The notes beneath the pieces were generated by a model, which was given only the letters and a program-made list of their open reading frames with translations, made no database searches and had not been told where the DNA came from. Positions 26,323 through 34,431 of a DNA stretch of 64,000 nucleotides are shown in pieces. Position 1 is the stretch's first letter; every line of letters begins with the position of its first letter. This DNA is from Propionicicella superfundia DSM 22317 (GTDB taxonomy: Bacteria; Actinomycetota; Actinomycetes; Propionibacteriales; Propionibacteriaceae), in contig NZ_KE384022.1 in the NCBI RefSeq assembly GCF_000423465.1, forward strand, positions 186,001 to 250,000. The letters run 5' to 3'. The translations under genes and the position numbers were made by a program.

Positions 26323-27216
26323 TCACAGGACCTTGTGGCCGGTGCACGCCGACCAGATGGCGAACCACTGCTCATCGGTGAGGCGATGCCGCAGCGCGTC
26401 GACGGGCCGGCGCACGAACCCGAGGTCTTCGGCGCCGGTGATGGTGAGGAAGCCCACGGGGTGGCTCAGCAGCCAGGCGAGCGCGACCTCGTCGATGGTC
26501 GGCGCACCGATCTCGGCGCGTACGGTCTCCAACTCGGCGCGCACCCGCACCGCCGCGTCGTCCGTGCCGGTGAACACGCGTCCGCCGGCGAGCGGCGACC
26601 AGGCGATGGGATGGATCCGCCGCTGCTGGCAGTGCGCGACCGTGCCGTCGTCGAAGTTCTCGTGCTGCAGGACCGACGCCTCGATCTCGTTCGTGATCAA
26701 CGGCTGATCGCAGTAGCCGGCCAGCATCTCGTAGTGATGGGCCTTGTAGTTGGAGACGCCGAAGAAGCGCACCTTGCCCTGCTCGTGGAGCTGTGAGAAC
26801 GCCGCGGCCGTCTCCTCGGGGTTCATGTGCGGATCGGGTCGGTGGAGCAGCAGCAGGTCGACGTAGTCGGTCCGCAGCCGCCGCAGGGACGCCTCCAGCT
26901 CGGACACGATGTGGGCCCGGCTCGTGTCGTAGTACTTCACGCGCACCGACGCGCTCGGGTAGACGATGGTGGACTTCGTGATGATCTGCACGCTCTCGCG
27001 CAATCCCGGCCTGCGGGCGAGTACCTCCCCGAAGGCGGCCTCCGGGTTCCCGTGGTCGTAGATGTTCGCGTGATCGAACAGGGTGATACCGAGTTCCAGC
27101 GCCCCGTCGACGAGACGTTCGAGTTCGTCGACGCTGATGCCCCATTGGGCCCACCGCCAGAATCCGAGGGCCACGCGCGAGGTCTCCAGACCGTCCGCCA
27201 TGGTGATTCGTTGCAT
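26323..27216 (-). CDS. Aldo/keto reductase, module 2
   Basis: A 297-residue paralogue of the reductase at 4646-5548. The tetrad is D48 and Y53 (LFDHANIYDHG), K81 (IITKSTIVYP) and H125 (LLLLHRPDPH). Shared blocks include VKYYDTS, FFGVSNYKAHHYEML, CDQPLITNEIE and QHENFDDGT. The ATG at 27216 has GGAGG 10 nt upstream; longer in-frame starts run through the promoter region. It heads the module 2 operon. It probably reduces an aldose or ketose, or an aldehyde generated by the aldolase, with NADPH. Confidence 0.88.
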   Translation of the reverse strand: MQRITMADGLETSRVALGFWRWAQWGISVDELERLVDGALELGITLFDHANIYDHGNPEAAFGEVLARRPGLRESVQIITKSTIVYPSASVRVKYYDTSRAHIVSELEASLRRLRTDYVDLLLLHRPDPHMNPEETAAAFSQLHEQGKVRFFGVSNYKAHHYEMLAGYCDQPLITNEIEASVLQHENFDDGTVAHCQQRRIHPIAWSPLAGGRVFTGTDDAAVRVRAELETVRAEIGAPTIDEVALAWLLSHPVGFLTITGAEDLGFVRRPVDALRHRLTDEQWFAIWSACTGHKVL

Positions 27217-27232
27217 CGTCGCAACACCTCCT

Positions 27233-27265
27233 TGTGCACATGACCGTACTCTGATCATCTGATCA
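27233..27265 (-). promoter_or_regulatory. Candidate operator region of sugar module 2
   Basis: TGTGCACATGA (27233-27243) matches the module 1 sequence at 5602-5612 with one change. Just upstream, two TGATCA palindromes occur 8 bp apart (27252-27257 and 27260-27265). Their position before the first gene of the operon suits a SorC-type operator. No consensus promoter could be fixed. Confidence 0.4.
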
Positions 27266-27297
27266 CACCAGGGGTCGGCGAACTTCTTTCCCCGCGC

Positions 27298-27363
27298 CCT
27301 CCGCCGAGCGCTCCCCATCTGCCGGAAATCAGCGCAGATCCGGCGGTTTCAGAGCGCTCGGCG
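27298..27363. repeat. 66-bp palindromic intergenic repeat, copy 1
   Basis: The element starts CCTCCGCCGAGCGCTC and ends GAGCGCTCGGCG; its terminal 12-bp arms (27302-27313, 27352-27363) are perfect inverted repeats. A second copy at 61305-61370 has the same length and about 71% identity over 63 aligned bases, with the ends conserved and the middle variable. It lies between two divergent genes. The rest of this 316-bp gap (27364-27532) holds the HAD gene upstream region and nothing else recognisable. Confidence 0.75.
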
Positions 27364-27532
27364 TGGGTGGATCCCTGTTCGGCGCAGATGAGCATTGGCC
27401 CTCGAACCGGGCACACGGGTCCTCCGATCCCCGCTAACGTCGAGGCAAAGGACGACGACGGCGGGGTCTTCGCCCCGCTCCGCCCCGCCCCATGGCCCGC
27501 GCCGCCGCGCGGGCACGGCAGGTGGAGGACTC

Positions 27533-28174
27533 ATGCAGGCGGACACCGTCATCTTCGACATGGACGGCACCCTCACCGATTCCATGCCCTTCCTCGCAAG
27601 CGGGATCGGCACCGTGGCGGGTCGGCTCGCCGGGCGGACCATCACGAGGCACGAGGCCGAGGCGGCGTACGGGCCGCCGGACATGGACGTCCTCGCGCGA
27701 CTCGCCGGACGCCCCCTCACCCCCGCCGAGCAGGAGTCGTACCTCGACCACCTCCGGACACACGCGCCGACGGCGGTGCCGCCGATCCCCGGCCTCGCCT
27801 CGATGCTCGCCGACCTCCGGTCGGCCGGAATCGCGCTCGGCGTGTACTCGGCCCGCAGCCTCGCCGCAGGCACGGTGGTCCTCGAGGCGCTCGGGCTCGA
27901 CGAGTACTTCGACACGGTCGTCGCCGGCGACCTGGTGACCCACCCCAAGCCGCACGCCGAAGGCCTGGTGGTGGCCATGGCCGCGCTGGGCGCCACGCCG
28001 GCCCGGACCCTCTACGTCGGCGACACGCTGCACGACCTGCAGGTGGCACGAGGCGCCGGTGTCCGCTCGGTGCTCGCCCTGTGGGCCGACAGCCCGCGCA
28101 CGAACCTGATCCCGCAGGCCGACCAGCACTTCGCCGACGTGGCGTCCTTCGCCTCCTGGGTGCTCGCCGACTGA
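27533..28174 (+). CDS. HAD-superfamily phosphatase
   Basis: A 213-residue hydrolase of the phosphoglycolate phosphatase/beta-phosphoglucomutase type. HAD motif I is VIFDMDGTLTD (nucleophile D9, D11), motif II VYSARS, motif III lysine in THPKPHAEGL and motif IV YVGDTLHDLQ. The cap domain lies at about 15-80. The start is ATG at 27533, preceded by GGTGGAGG. It stands alone between sugar module 2 and the SWIM/MoxR operon, so no substrate is implied. The similarity of motif IV (GDTLHD) to pyrophosphatase/phosphoglycolate phosphatase is suggestive only. Confidence 0.85.
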   Translation: MQADTVIFDMDGTLTDSMPFLASGIGTVAGRLAGRTITRHEAEAAYGPPDMDVLARLAGRPLTPAEQESYLDHLRTHAPTAVPPIPGLASMLADLRSAGIALGVYSARSLAAGTVVLEALGLDEYFDTVVAGDLVTHPKPHAEGLVVAMAALGATPARTLYVGDTLHDLQVARGAGVRSVLALWADSPRTNLIPQADQHFADVASFASWVLAD

Positions 28175-28253
28175 TCCCGGTCCCGGGTCCGGCGGCGCCT
28201 TCCCCTGCCCACATGGCGAATGTGCGGTGCTCCGCACGATCCCGCCGGGCCGC

Positions 28254-28259
28254 TAATCT
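28254..28259 (+). promoter_or_regulatory. Leaderless-type -10 box TAATCT of the SWIM/MoxR/VWA operon
   Basis: TAATCT ends 6 nt before the ATG at 28266 and there is no Shine-Dalgarno sequence. A 6-bp inverted repeat GTGCGG/CCGCAC with a 4-nt loop at 28222-28237 lies just upstream, a possible operator or the end signal of the HAD gene. Confidence 0.5.
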
Positions 28260-28265
28260 GCGTCC

Positions 28266-29567
28266 ATGGCAAAGAGATGGACTCCGGAGCGTGTGATCGC
28301 CCTGGCGCCCGACTCCGCCTCCGAGGTCGCCGGCCGTCGGCTGGCCGTCCCCGCGCCGTGGTCCGACGTGGGGTGGGCCGATCCGCTGCTCTGGGGAGCG
28401 TGCCAGGGTTCCGGCAAGACTCCCTACACCGTCGCGGTCGATGTCTCCGGACCCACGTACCGCTGCTCCTGCCCGTCCCGCAAGTTCCCCTGCAAGCATG
28501 TCCTCGGGCTGCTGTTCCTCTGGGCCGAGGGCGGCATCCGCGAAGGCGGCACGCTCAGTGCGTTCGCCTCCGACTGGGCGGCGCGACGTGGCCGCGGCGG
28601 GAGCGCCGCCGACGGCTCCGGCAGCCCGCAGGCCGCCGAACGAACCCCGGAACAGGAGGCCGCCGCGGCAGCCCGAGCCGCCCGCCGCGAGGAACGCGTC
28701 GCCGACGGCATGGCCGAGCTCGAGCAGTGGTTGTCCGACCAGGTCACCCGTGGCCTCGCCGCCGCCCGCCCGGCCGAGGCGACCGAGACGGCCGCTCGCA
28801 TGGTGGACGCCCAGGCGCCCGGGGTCGCCACCCGGCTGCGGGAGGCCGCACGCCTTCCGCGGGGCGGACGGTGGCTGACGGACACCTTCGCCGCCTACTC
28901 GCTGCTGCACCTGCTGGCCCGCGCCGCCACGACCCTCGACACCGCGGATCCCATGCGCGACACCGTCCGGATGCGACTGGGCTTCACGACCTCCCGCGAG
29001 ACGGTGCTGGCCGAGCCCGCGGTGACCGACCGGTGGCTCGTCGCCGGCATGCGGGACTCCGACGAGGAGCAGGTCAGCGTACGCCGTGTCTGGCTCCACG
29101 GCATGGACACCGGGACGCCCGCGCTCGTGCTGTTCTTCGCCCCGCGCGGCCAGGCCCTGGCGAACCCGCTGCTCCCCGGGACGGCCGTCGACGCCGACCT
29201 CCACTTCCACCCGGGCCGGCCGCGGCTGCGGGCGGTCGTCGGCGACCAGCGCGACACCGTCCCGATCCGCGGGTGGACACCGGCCGTCACCGGCGTCGCC
29301 GTGGCCGTGGCGGCGTGGCGAGCGGCGCTCGCTGCGGACCCGTGGCTCACCGAGTGGCCGGTCGCCGTCTCCGGCACCGCCGCGCCGGCCGGGCGGCAAT
29401 GGACGTTCACCGGCATCGACGGGGGCGCCGTGAACCTCGTCGGGTCCGACCTGTGGACACTGCTCGCACTGACCGGTGGCCACCCGGCGACGGTCTTCGG
29501 CGAGCTCGGCGCCGAGGGCCTGCGCCCGAGCTCCGTCCTCCTCGACGAGGAGGTGCTCCCGCTGTGA
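28266..29567 (+). CDS. SWIM zinc-finger protein
   Basis: A 433-residue cytoplasmic protein. A SWIM zinc finger of form CxCx6CxH lies near the N-terminus (C67, C69, C76, H78 in YRCSCPSRKFPCKH); such fingers bind DNA or proteins. The rest has no motif I recognise; an Ala/Arg-rich stretch at about 98-150 looks helical and flexible. It is the first gene of six consecutive same-strand genes, with a leaderless-type start and a GTGA overlap with the next gene. SWIM proteins are frequent companions of MoxR/VWA loci, where they may act as nucleic-acid or target adaptors; that function is inferred. Confidence 0.85.
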   Translation: MAKRWTPERVIALAPDSASEVAGRRLAVPAPWSDVGWADPLLWGACQGSGKTPYTVAVDVSGPTYRCSCPSRKFPCKHVLGLLFLWAEGGIREGGTLSAFASDWAARRGRGGSAADGSGSPQAAERTPEQEAAAAARAARREERVADGMAELEQWLSDQVTRGLAAARPAEATETAARMVDAQAPGVATRLREAARLPRGGRWLTDTFAAYSLLHLLARAATTLDTADPMRDTVRMRLGFTTSRETVLAEPAVTDRWLVAGMRDSDEEQVSVRRVWLHGMDTGTPALVLFFAPRGQALANPLLPGTAVDADLHFHPGRPRLRAVVGDQRDTVPIRGWTPAVTGVAVAVAAWRAALAADPWLTEWPVAVSGTAAPAGRQWTFTGIDGGAVNLVGSDLWTLLALTGGHPATVFGELGAEGLRPSSVLLDEEVLPL

Positions 29568-31054
29568 CCGCGCTCGACGAGCTCTCCGCCGTGGCCGCCG
29601 TCGGCACGGGCCGGCGCTCGACCCTCCCGGCCGTCCCCCAGGTCGCCGGGGTCCTCCCGTCGCGAAACCCCGAGGAACGGGCGTTCGCGCTGTTGGACGC
29701 GGGCGCCGCGCTCGCCGTCGTGGCCAAGGGAGCGGTGGAGGTCCCGCCCGGGTCCCCGCTCGCCCCCGCCCCTCCCGACGCCTGGCCGGATCCGCCCGCC
29801 GCCTTCACCGCCGCGCTGAGGCAGCTCGGCTCCGACGGCGGTCCGGTCGCCGACGCCGCGAGCCGGTCCGCCGTGCTGGTGGAGGCCTTCGGCTGGATGG
29901 CCGCGCGACGGCTCCGGCTGTCGCACCGCCTCCTGCCGACCTTTCTCACCCACCCGTCCGCCGACGTACGCGCCGGCGTCGTCCCGGTTCTCGGGGAGCG
30001 CGGCCGGTGGCTCGTGTCGGTTCCCGGGGCACCCGGCGCCCCGGACGATCGCCGCATCGCGGACGACCCCTGGGAGCACGGGACCCCGGCCGAGCAGGTC
30101 GCCCACCTGACCCTCGTGAGAAGCACGGATCCAGCGGCCGGGCTGCGGCTCGTCACCGGGATCTGGAGCACGACGCCGGCGGCGACCCGCGCGCAGTTCG
30201 CGCTCGTGATCGCCGACACGGCCGGTCCGGCCGACGAGGACTTCCTGGAGAGCTGCCTGTCCGACCGCTCCGCCGCCGTCCGCGCCGTCGCCCCGCAGGG
30301 GCTGGTGCGGCTGCCCGGGTCCGCCTACGTGTCCCGTATGACCGCCCGCGCCGCCGACGTGTTCCGGTCGGCCGCTCCGGGCATGGTCGTCACGTCACCG
30401 GCGCCCGACGAACACGATCAGCTCGGCGCCGCCCTGTCCGCCCAGGAGCGGATCACCCGCCTTCTGGGCGCCGTCCCGCCGGGCGCCTGGCCGGGTCTCA
30501 CCGGCATCACCGCCTCCGACCTGCTGCGCGTGGCGCACGCCGATCCCGCGCTGGATCTGCGGCCGGGGCTCACGACCAGCGCCCTCCGCCACGGCGACGC
30601 GGCGCTCGCCGCCGCTCTCGTCGAGGCCGGCGCCGTCCACGAGGGCTTCGCCCCGTTCGTCCCGGTCGACCGGCTCGCCGCGGCCCTGGACCGGCTCGGC
30701 GCCGCCGCCGCCGCGCCCGACTCCGGCGGCAGCAGCCTGCTCGAACGCCTGCCCCGCCCGTGGCCCGACCCCATCGCCCGCGTCGTGCTCGCCCGACTCG
30801 ACGCCTCGCTGCCGACCGCGCGACGGTTCCCGGACTCGGTGTGGCGCCTCCTCGCACTGGCGACCCCGGCATCGTCCGCCGACGCCTGGGCGGCCCAGCT
30901 CCGCGCCGCGACCATCGGGCACGGCGCACGCACCCGCTCCAATCGCACGGTGCTCATGGCGGCCGCGATCCTCACCGTCCGCGGCGCGCTCTGGCGCGCG
31001 CTGCCCCCCGCCACCGATCCGCACGCCCACCACGTCCCCGGGAGCCCGCCATGA
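29564..31054 (+). CDS. DUF5691-type protein of a MoxR/VWA locus
   Basis: A 496-residue, Ala/Leu-rich soluble protein without transmembrane segments. I place it with DUF5691 by genomic context and by HEAT-like helical stretches such as HRLLPTFLTHPSADVRAG and FLESCLSDRSAAVRAVAPQG, which read like pairs of antiparallel helices. No catalytic motif is visible. The GTG start overlaps the SWIM gene stop (GTGA), and its stop overlaps the MoxR ATG (ATGA). A scaffold or substrate-binding role for the ATPase is plausible but unproven. Confidence 0.7.
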   Translation: MTALDELSAVAAVGTGRRSTLPAVPQVAGVLPSRNPEERAFALLDAGAALAVVAKGAVEVPPGSPLAPAPPDAWPDPPAAFTAALRQLGSDGGPVADAASRSAVLVEAFGWMAARRLRLSHRLLPTFLTHPSADVRAGVVPVLGERGRWLVSVPGAPGAPDDRRIADDPWEHGTPAEQVAHLTLVRSTDPAAGLRLVTGIWSTTPAATRAQFALVIADTAGPADEDFLESCLSDRSAAVRAVAPQGLVRLPGSAYVSRMTARAADVFRSAAPGMVVTSPAPDEHDQLGAALSAQERITRLLGAVPPGAWPGLTGITASDLLRVAHADPALDLRPGLTTSALRHGDAALAAALVEAGAVHEGFAPFVPVDRLAAALDRLGAAAAAPDSGGSSLLERLPRPWPDPIARVVLARLDASLPTARRFPDSVWRLLALATPASSADAWAAQLRAATIGHGARTRSNRTVLMAAAILTVRGALWRALPPATDPHAHHVPGSPP

Positions 31055-32145
31055 CCGACACCGCCGCCGCGCTGCAGCGACCCCACGCCGAGCAGCTCTT
31101 CGCCGCCGAGCTCGCCGCGCTCGCGGCCGCCGACGACCGTCCCCGCCCTCCGCAATGGCGCCTGTCCCCGTGGGCGGTGGTGACGTACCTGATGGGCGGC
31201 ACCCTGCCGGGCGGCGAGGTCGTGACCCCGAAGTACGTCGGCAGCCGGCGACTCATCGAGACGGCCGTCGCGACCGTCGCCACCGACCGCGCCCTCCTCC
31301 TGCTCGGCGTCCCCGGCACGGCGAAGTCGTGGGTGTCCGAACACCTCGCCGCCGCGATCTCGGGCGACTCGACCCTGCTCGTCCAGGGAACCGCGGGAAC
31401 GGCCGAGGAGGCGGTCCGGTACGGCTGGAACTACGCACGGCTGCTGGCCGAGGGACCGAGCCCGGCAGCGCTCGTGCCGTCACCGGTCATGGTTGCGATG
31501 GAGAAGGGGGCGATCGCACGGATCGAGGAGCTGACCCGGATGCCGTCCGACGTGCAGGACGCCCTCATCACCGTGCTGTCCGAGAAGTCGCTGCCGGTGC
31601 CCGAACTCACGTCCGAGGTGCAGGCGCGGCGCGGGTTCAACGTGGTCGCCACGGCCAACGACCGAGACCGCGGAGTGAACGACCTGTCGAGCGCGCTGCG
31701 CCGCCGGTTCAACACGGTCGTCCTCCCGGTGCCCGCCACGACCGAGGACGAGGTGCACATCGTCACCAGCAGGGTGGCTGAACTCGGCCGCGCCCTCGAC
31801 CTGCCGCCCGCCGACGGCGCCGATCACGAGATCCGGCGGGTGGTGACGATCTTCCGCGAGCTGCGCCGTGGCGTCACCGAGGACGGCAGAACGTCCCTCA
31901 AGACGCCGTCCGGCACGCTGTCGGTGGCCGAGGCCATCTCGGTCGTCACCAGCGGGCTCGCACTCGCCGCGCACTTCGGCGACGGGGTGCTGCGCGCGGG
32001 CGACGTGGCCGCGGGCATCCGCGGATCGGTCGTGAGGGACCCGGTCGGGGACGCGACCGTATGGTCGGAGTACCTGGAGACGGTCGTCCGCGAACGTCGC
32101 GACTGGAGCGACTTCTATCGCGCTGCCCGAGAGCTTGGGGACTGA
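31051..32145 (+). CDS. MoxR-family AAA+ ATPase
   Basis: A 364-residue AAA+ protein. Walker A is GVPGTAKS (86-93), the Walker B region is AIARIEELTRMP with E159/E160, sensor 1 is VVATANDRD, and an arginine finger cluster reads LRRRFN at about 226-231. MoxR proteins act as chaperones that insert metals or remodel complexes together with VWA-domain partners; the VWA gene is three genes downstream. In Walker B the usual Asp is replaced by Glu, so the ARIEEL wording is slightly atypical. Overlapping start/stop with the DUF5691 gene means coupled translation. Confidence 0.9.
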   Translation: MTDTAAALQRPHAEQLFAAELAALAAADDRPRPPQWRLSPWAVVTYLMGGTLPGGEVVTPKYVGSRRLIETAVATVATDRALLLLGVPGTAKSWVSEHLAAAISGDSTLLVQGTAGTAEEAVRYGWNYARLLAEGPSPAALVPSPVMVAMEKGAIARIEELTRMPSDVQDALITVLSEKSLPVPELTSEVQARRGFNVVATANDRDRGVNDLSSALRRRFNTVVLPVPATTEDEVHIVTSRVAELGRALDLPPADGADHEIRRVVTIFRELRRGVTEDGRTSLKTPSGTLSVAEAISVVTSGLALAAHFGDGVLRAGDVAAGIRGSVVRDPVGDATVWSEYLETVVRERRDWSDFYRAARELGD

Positions 32146-32154
32146 CTGCCTGTG

Positions 32155-34431
32155 ATGACCGACGAAGGCCGCGTGCGGGTGCTCGGCATCCGCCACCACG
32201 GCAGCGGATCCGCCCGCGCCGTGCGGGACGCCCTCACCGAACACGATCCGGGAGTCGTCCTCATCGAGGGCCCGCCGGAGGCCGATGCCCTCGTCGGCTG
32301 GATCGCCCGGGGGCTGAAGCCGCCCGTCGCCCTGCTCGCCTACGAGGTCGCCGATCCCGCCCGGGCCGCCTTCTGGCCGTTCGCGGTGTTCTCACCCGAA
32401 TGGCAGGCCCTCTCCTGGGCCGTGGAGAACCACCGGGAGGTGAGGTTCATCGACCTGCCGGCCGCGGTGACCCTCGCGACCGCCGGCGATCCCTCCGCCG
32501 GGGAGCAGACTCGCGGTCCCCGGAGCGAGGAGCCCGACGAGACGACGGAGCCGCCGTTCGCCGCGTCGCCACGATGCGCCGCGACCGATCCGTTGCGCGA
32601 CGACCCGCTGGCCGTGCTCGCACGGACGGCCGGCTACGACGACCCGGAGCGCTGGTGGGAGGACGCCGTCGAGACGCAGGCCAGCAGTTCCCTGTTCACC
32701 TCCATCACCGAGGCGATGGCCGAACTGCGGACCGCGACTCCCCCACCGGCCGAGACGGAGGACCAGCTCGTCGAGGAACGCCGCGAGGCGCACATGCGCA
32801 AGCTGCTCCGCGCGGCGCTGCGGATCCACGACCGGGTCGCGGTGGTCTGCGGCGCCTGGCACGCGCCCGCACTGTCCGGGCGGCTCCCGGCGGCGGCGGC
32901 CGATCAGAGGCTGCTGACCGGACTGCCGAAGGTGAAGGTCGCGACCGCCTGGGTGCCGTGGACGCATTCGCGCCTCACCTACGCCTCGGGCTACGGCGCC
33001 GGCATCGCCTCCCCCGGCTGGTACCGGCACCTGTTCGCCGCACCCGACGCGGTCGTCCCGCGCTGGTTCGCGGCCGTGGCCGCGGTGCTGCGCCGCCACG
33101 ATCTGCCGGTGTCGCCCGCGCACGCCATCGAGGCCACCCGGCTGGCCGAGGCGCTGGCCGCGCTCCGCGGCCGACCGCGAGCCGGCCTCGACGAGGTCCA
33201 GGAAGCGGCGCTGGCGGTGATGTGCGACGGCAATCCGACGACGCTGGCCTACGTCACGCGCGAGCTCGTCGTCGGCGAGGAGCTCGGCACCGTTCCCGAC
33301 GGCGCACCGCTCGTTCCGCTGGACGCCGACCTGCGCCGCCACGCGAAATCCCTGCGGCTGACGCTCGCACCGGCTCCCAAGGACCTCGTTCTCGACCTGC
33401 GCCGCACCTTCGACCGGGAGCGGTCCCGGCTGCTGCACCGGTTGCGCGCTCTCGACATCGACTGGGGCACGCCCGTCCAGGTGGCCGGGACCGGCACGTT
33501 CAAGGAGGCGTGGCAGGTGGCGTGGTCGCCCGACTTCGCCGTCGCCATCGTCCTCGCCTCGTCCTGGGGGACGACCGTCGCCGGGGCCGCCGCAGCTCGG
33601 CTCGTCGCCGATCCGGGGCCGCTGCCCGACGTGACCGCACGCGTGGAGCAGGCGCTGCTCGGGGAACTGCACACCGCTCTGCCGCCGCTCCTGACCGCCC
33701 TGGACGAGCGGGCCGCGCACGACGCGGACGTCGCCCACCTCCTCGATGCCCTGCCCGCCCTCATCCGTGCGCAGCGGTACGGCACGGTCCGCGGCACCGA
33801 CACGACCTCTCTCGGAGCCGTCGCTCACGCCATGCTGACCCGTGCGGCGGCGGGGCTCCCCGCGGCGGCAGGCGGCCTCTCCCCCGACGCGGCCACGGAG
33901 CTGTGCGGGTACATCGAGCGCGTGACCGACGTGGTCGGCATGCTCCCCGCCGCTGCGGGAGCCCTGTGGCACGACGCGCTGCGACGGGTGCTCGCGCGCG
34001 GGGACGTGCCCGGCCTGCTCGCCGGCCGGCTCACCCGCACCCTTCTCGACGCGGGCGACCTGCCCGCCGACGCGGCGAGGGACGCCCTGTCCAGGGCACT
34101 CACGCACGGTCCCACCGTGGCCGAGCGCGCGGCCTTCGCCGAGGGATTCCTGTCGGCGTCGGCGCTGCTCCTCATCCACGACCCGGAGGTGCTGGCCATC
34201 GTGGACGACTGGATGGCCGGTCTCGCCGACGACGACTTCCTGGAAGTGCTGCCCGTGCTGCGACGAGCGTTCGGCGGGTTCAACCGGCCCGAGCGCACCG
34301 CCATCGCCGAACGGGCCACCCGGCTGAGCGATCACGAGACCGCCGCGGCCACGCCCACCGACCTGCCGTACGCCGAGATGGCGGAGGCACTCGCCACGGT
34401 CCGCCACCTGCTGAGGAGGAAGGATGCCTGA
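32155..34431 (+). CDS. DUF5682-type protein, putative metal-dependent enzyme
   Basis: A protein of about 758 residues whose N-terminus is strongly patterned: VLGIRHHGSGSAR (H14, H15), VVLIEGPPEAD (E38, E42), then REAHMRKLLRAAL and VAVVCGAWHAPAL. Paired His, acidic residues after a beta-strand and a late GxWH motif recall the EreA/TraB/TIKI hydrolase superfamily, but I cannot prove homology. The C-terminal half is helical and Ala/Leu-rich. GTG at 32152 directly precedes the chosen ATG at 32155; neither has a good ribosome site. It follows the MoxR ATPase by 9 bp and overlaps the next gene by 8 bp. Confidence 0.72.
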   Translation: MTDEGRVRVLGIRHHGSGSARAVRDALTEHDPGVVLIEGPPEADALVGWIARGLKPPVALLAYEVADPARAAFWPFAVFSPEWQALSWAVENHREVRFIDLPAAVTLATAGDPSAGEQTRGPRSEEPDETTEPPFAASPRCAATDPLRDDPLAVLARTAGYDDPERWWEDAVETQASSSLFTSITEAMAELRTATPPPAETEDQLVEERREAHMRKLLRAALRIHDRVAVVCGAWHAPALSGRLPAAAADQRLLTGLPKVKVATAWVPWTHSRLTYASGYGAGIASPGWYRHLFAAPDAVVPRWFAAVAAVLRRHDLPVSPAHAIEATRLAEALAALRGRPRAGLDEVQEAALAVMCDGNPTTLAYVTRELVVGEELGTVPDGAPLVPLDADLRRHAKSLRLTLAPAPKDLVLDLRRTFDRERSRLLHRLRALDIDWGTPVQVAGTGTFKEAWQVAWSPDFAVAIVLASSWGTTVAGAAAARLVADPGPLPDVTARVEQALLGELHTALPPLLTALDERAAHDADVAHLLDALPALIRAQRYGTVRGTDTTSLGAVAHAMLTRAAAGLPAAAGGLSPDAATELCGYIERVTDVVGMLPAAAGALWHDALRRVLARGDVPGLLAGRLTRTLLDAGDLPADAARDALSRALTHGPTVAERAAFAEGFLSASALLLIHDPEVLAIVDDWMAGLADDDFLEVLPVLRRAFGGFNRPERTAIAERATRLSDHETAAATPTDLPYAEMAEALATVRHLLRRKDA

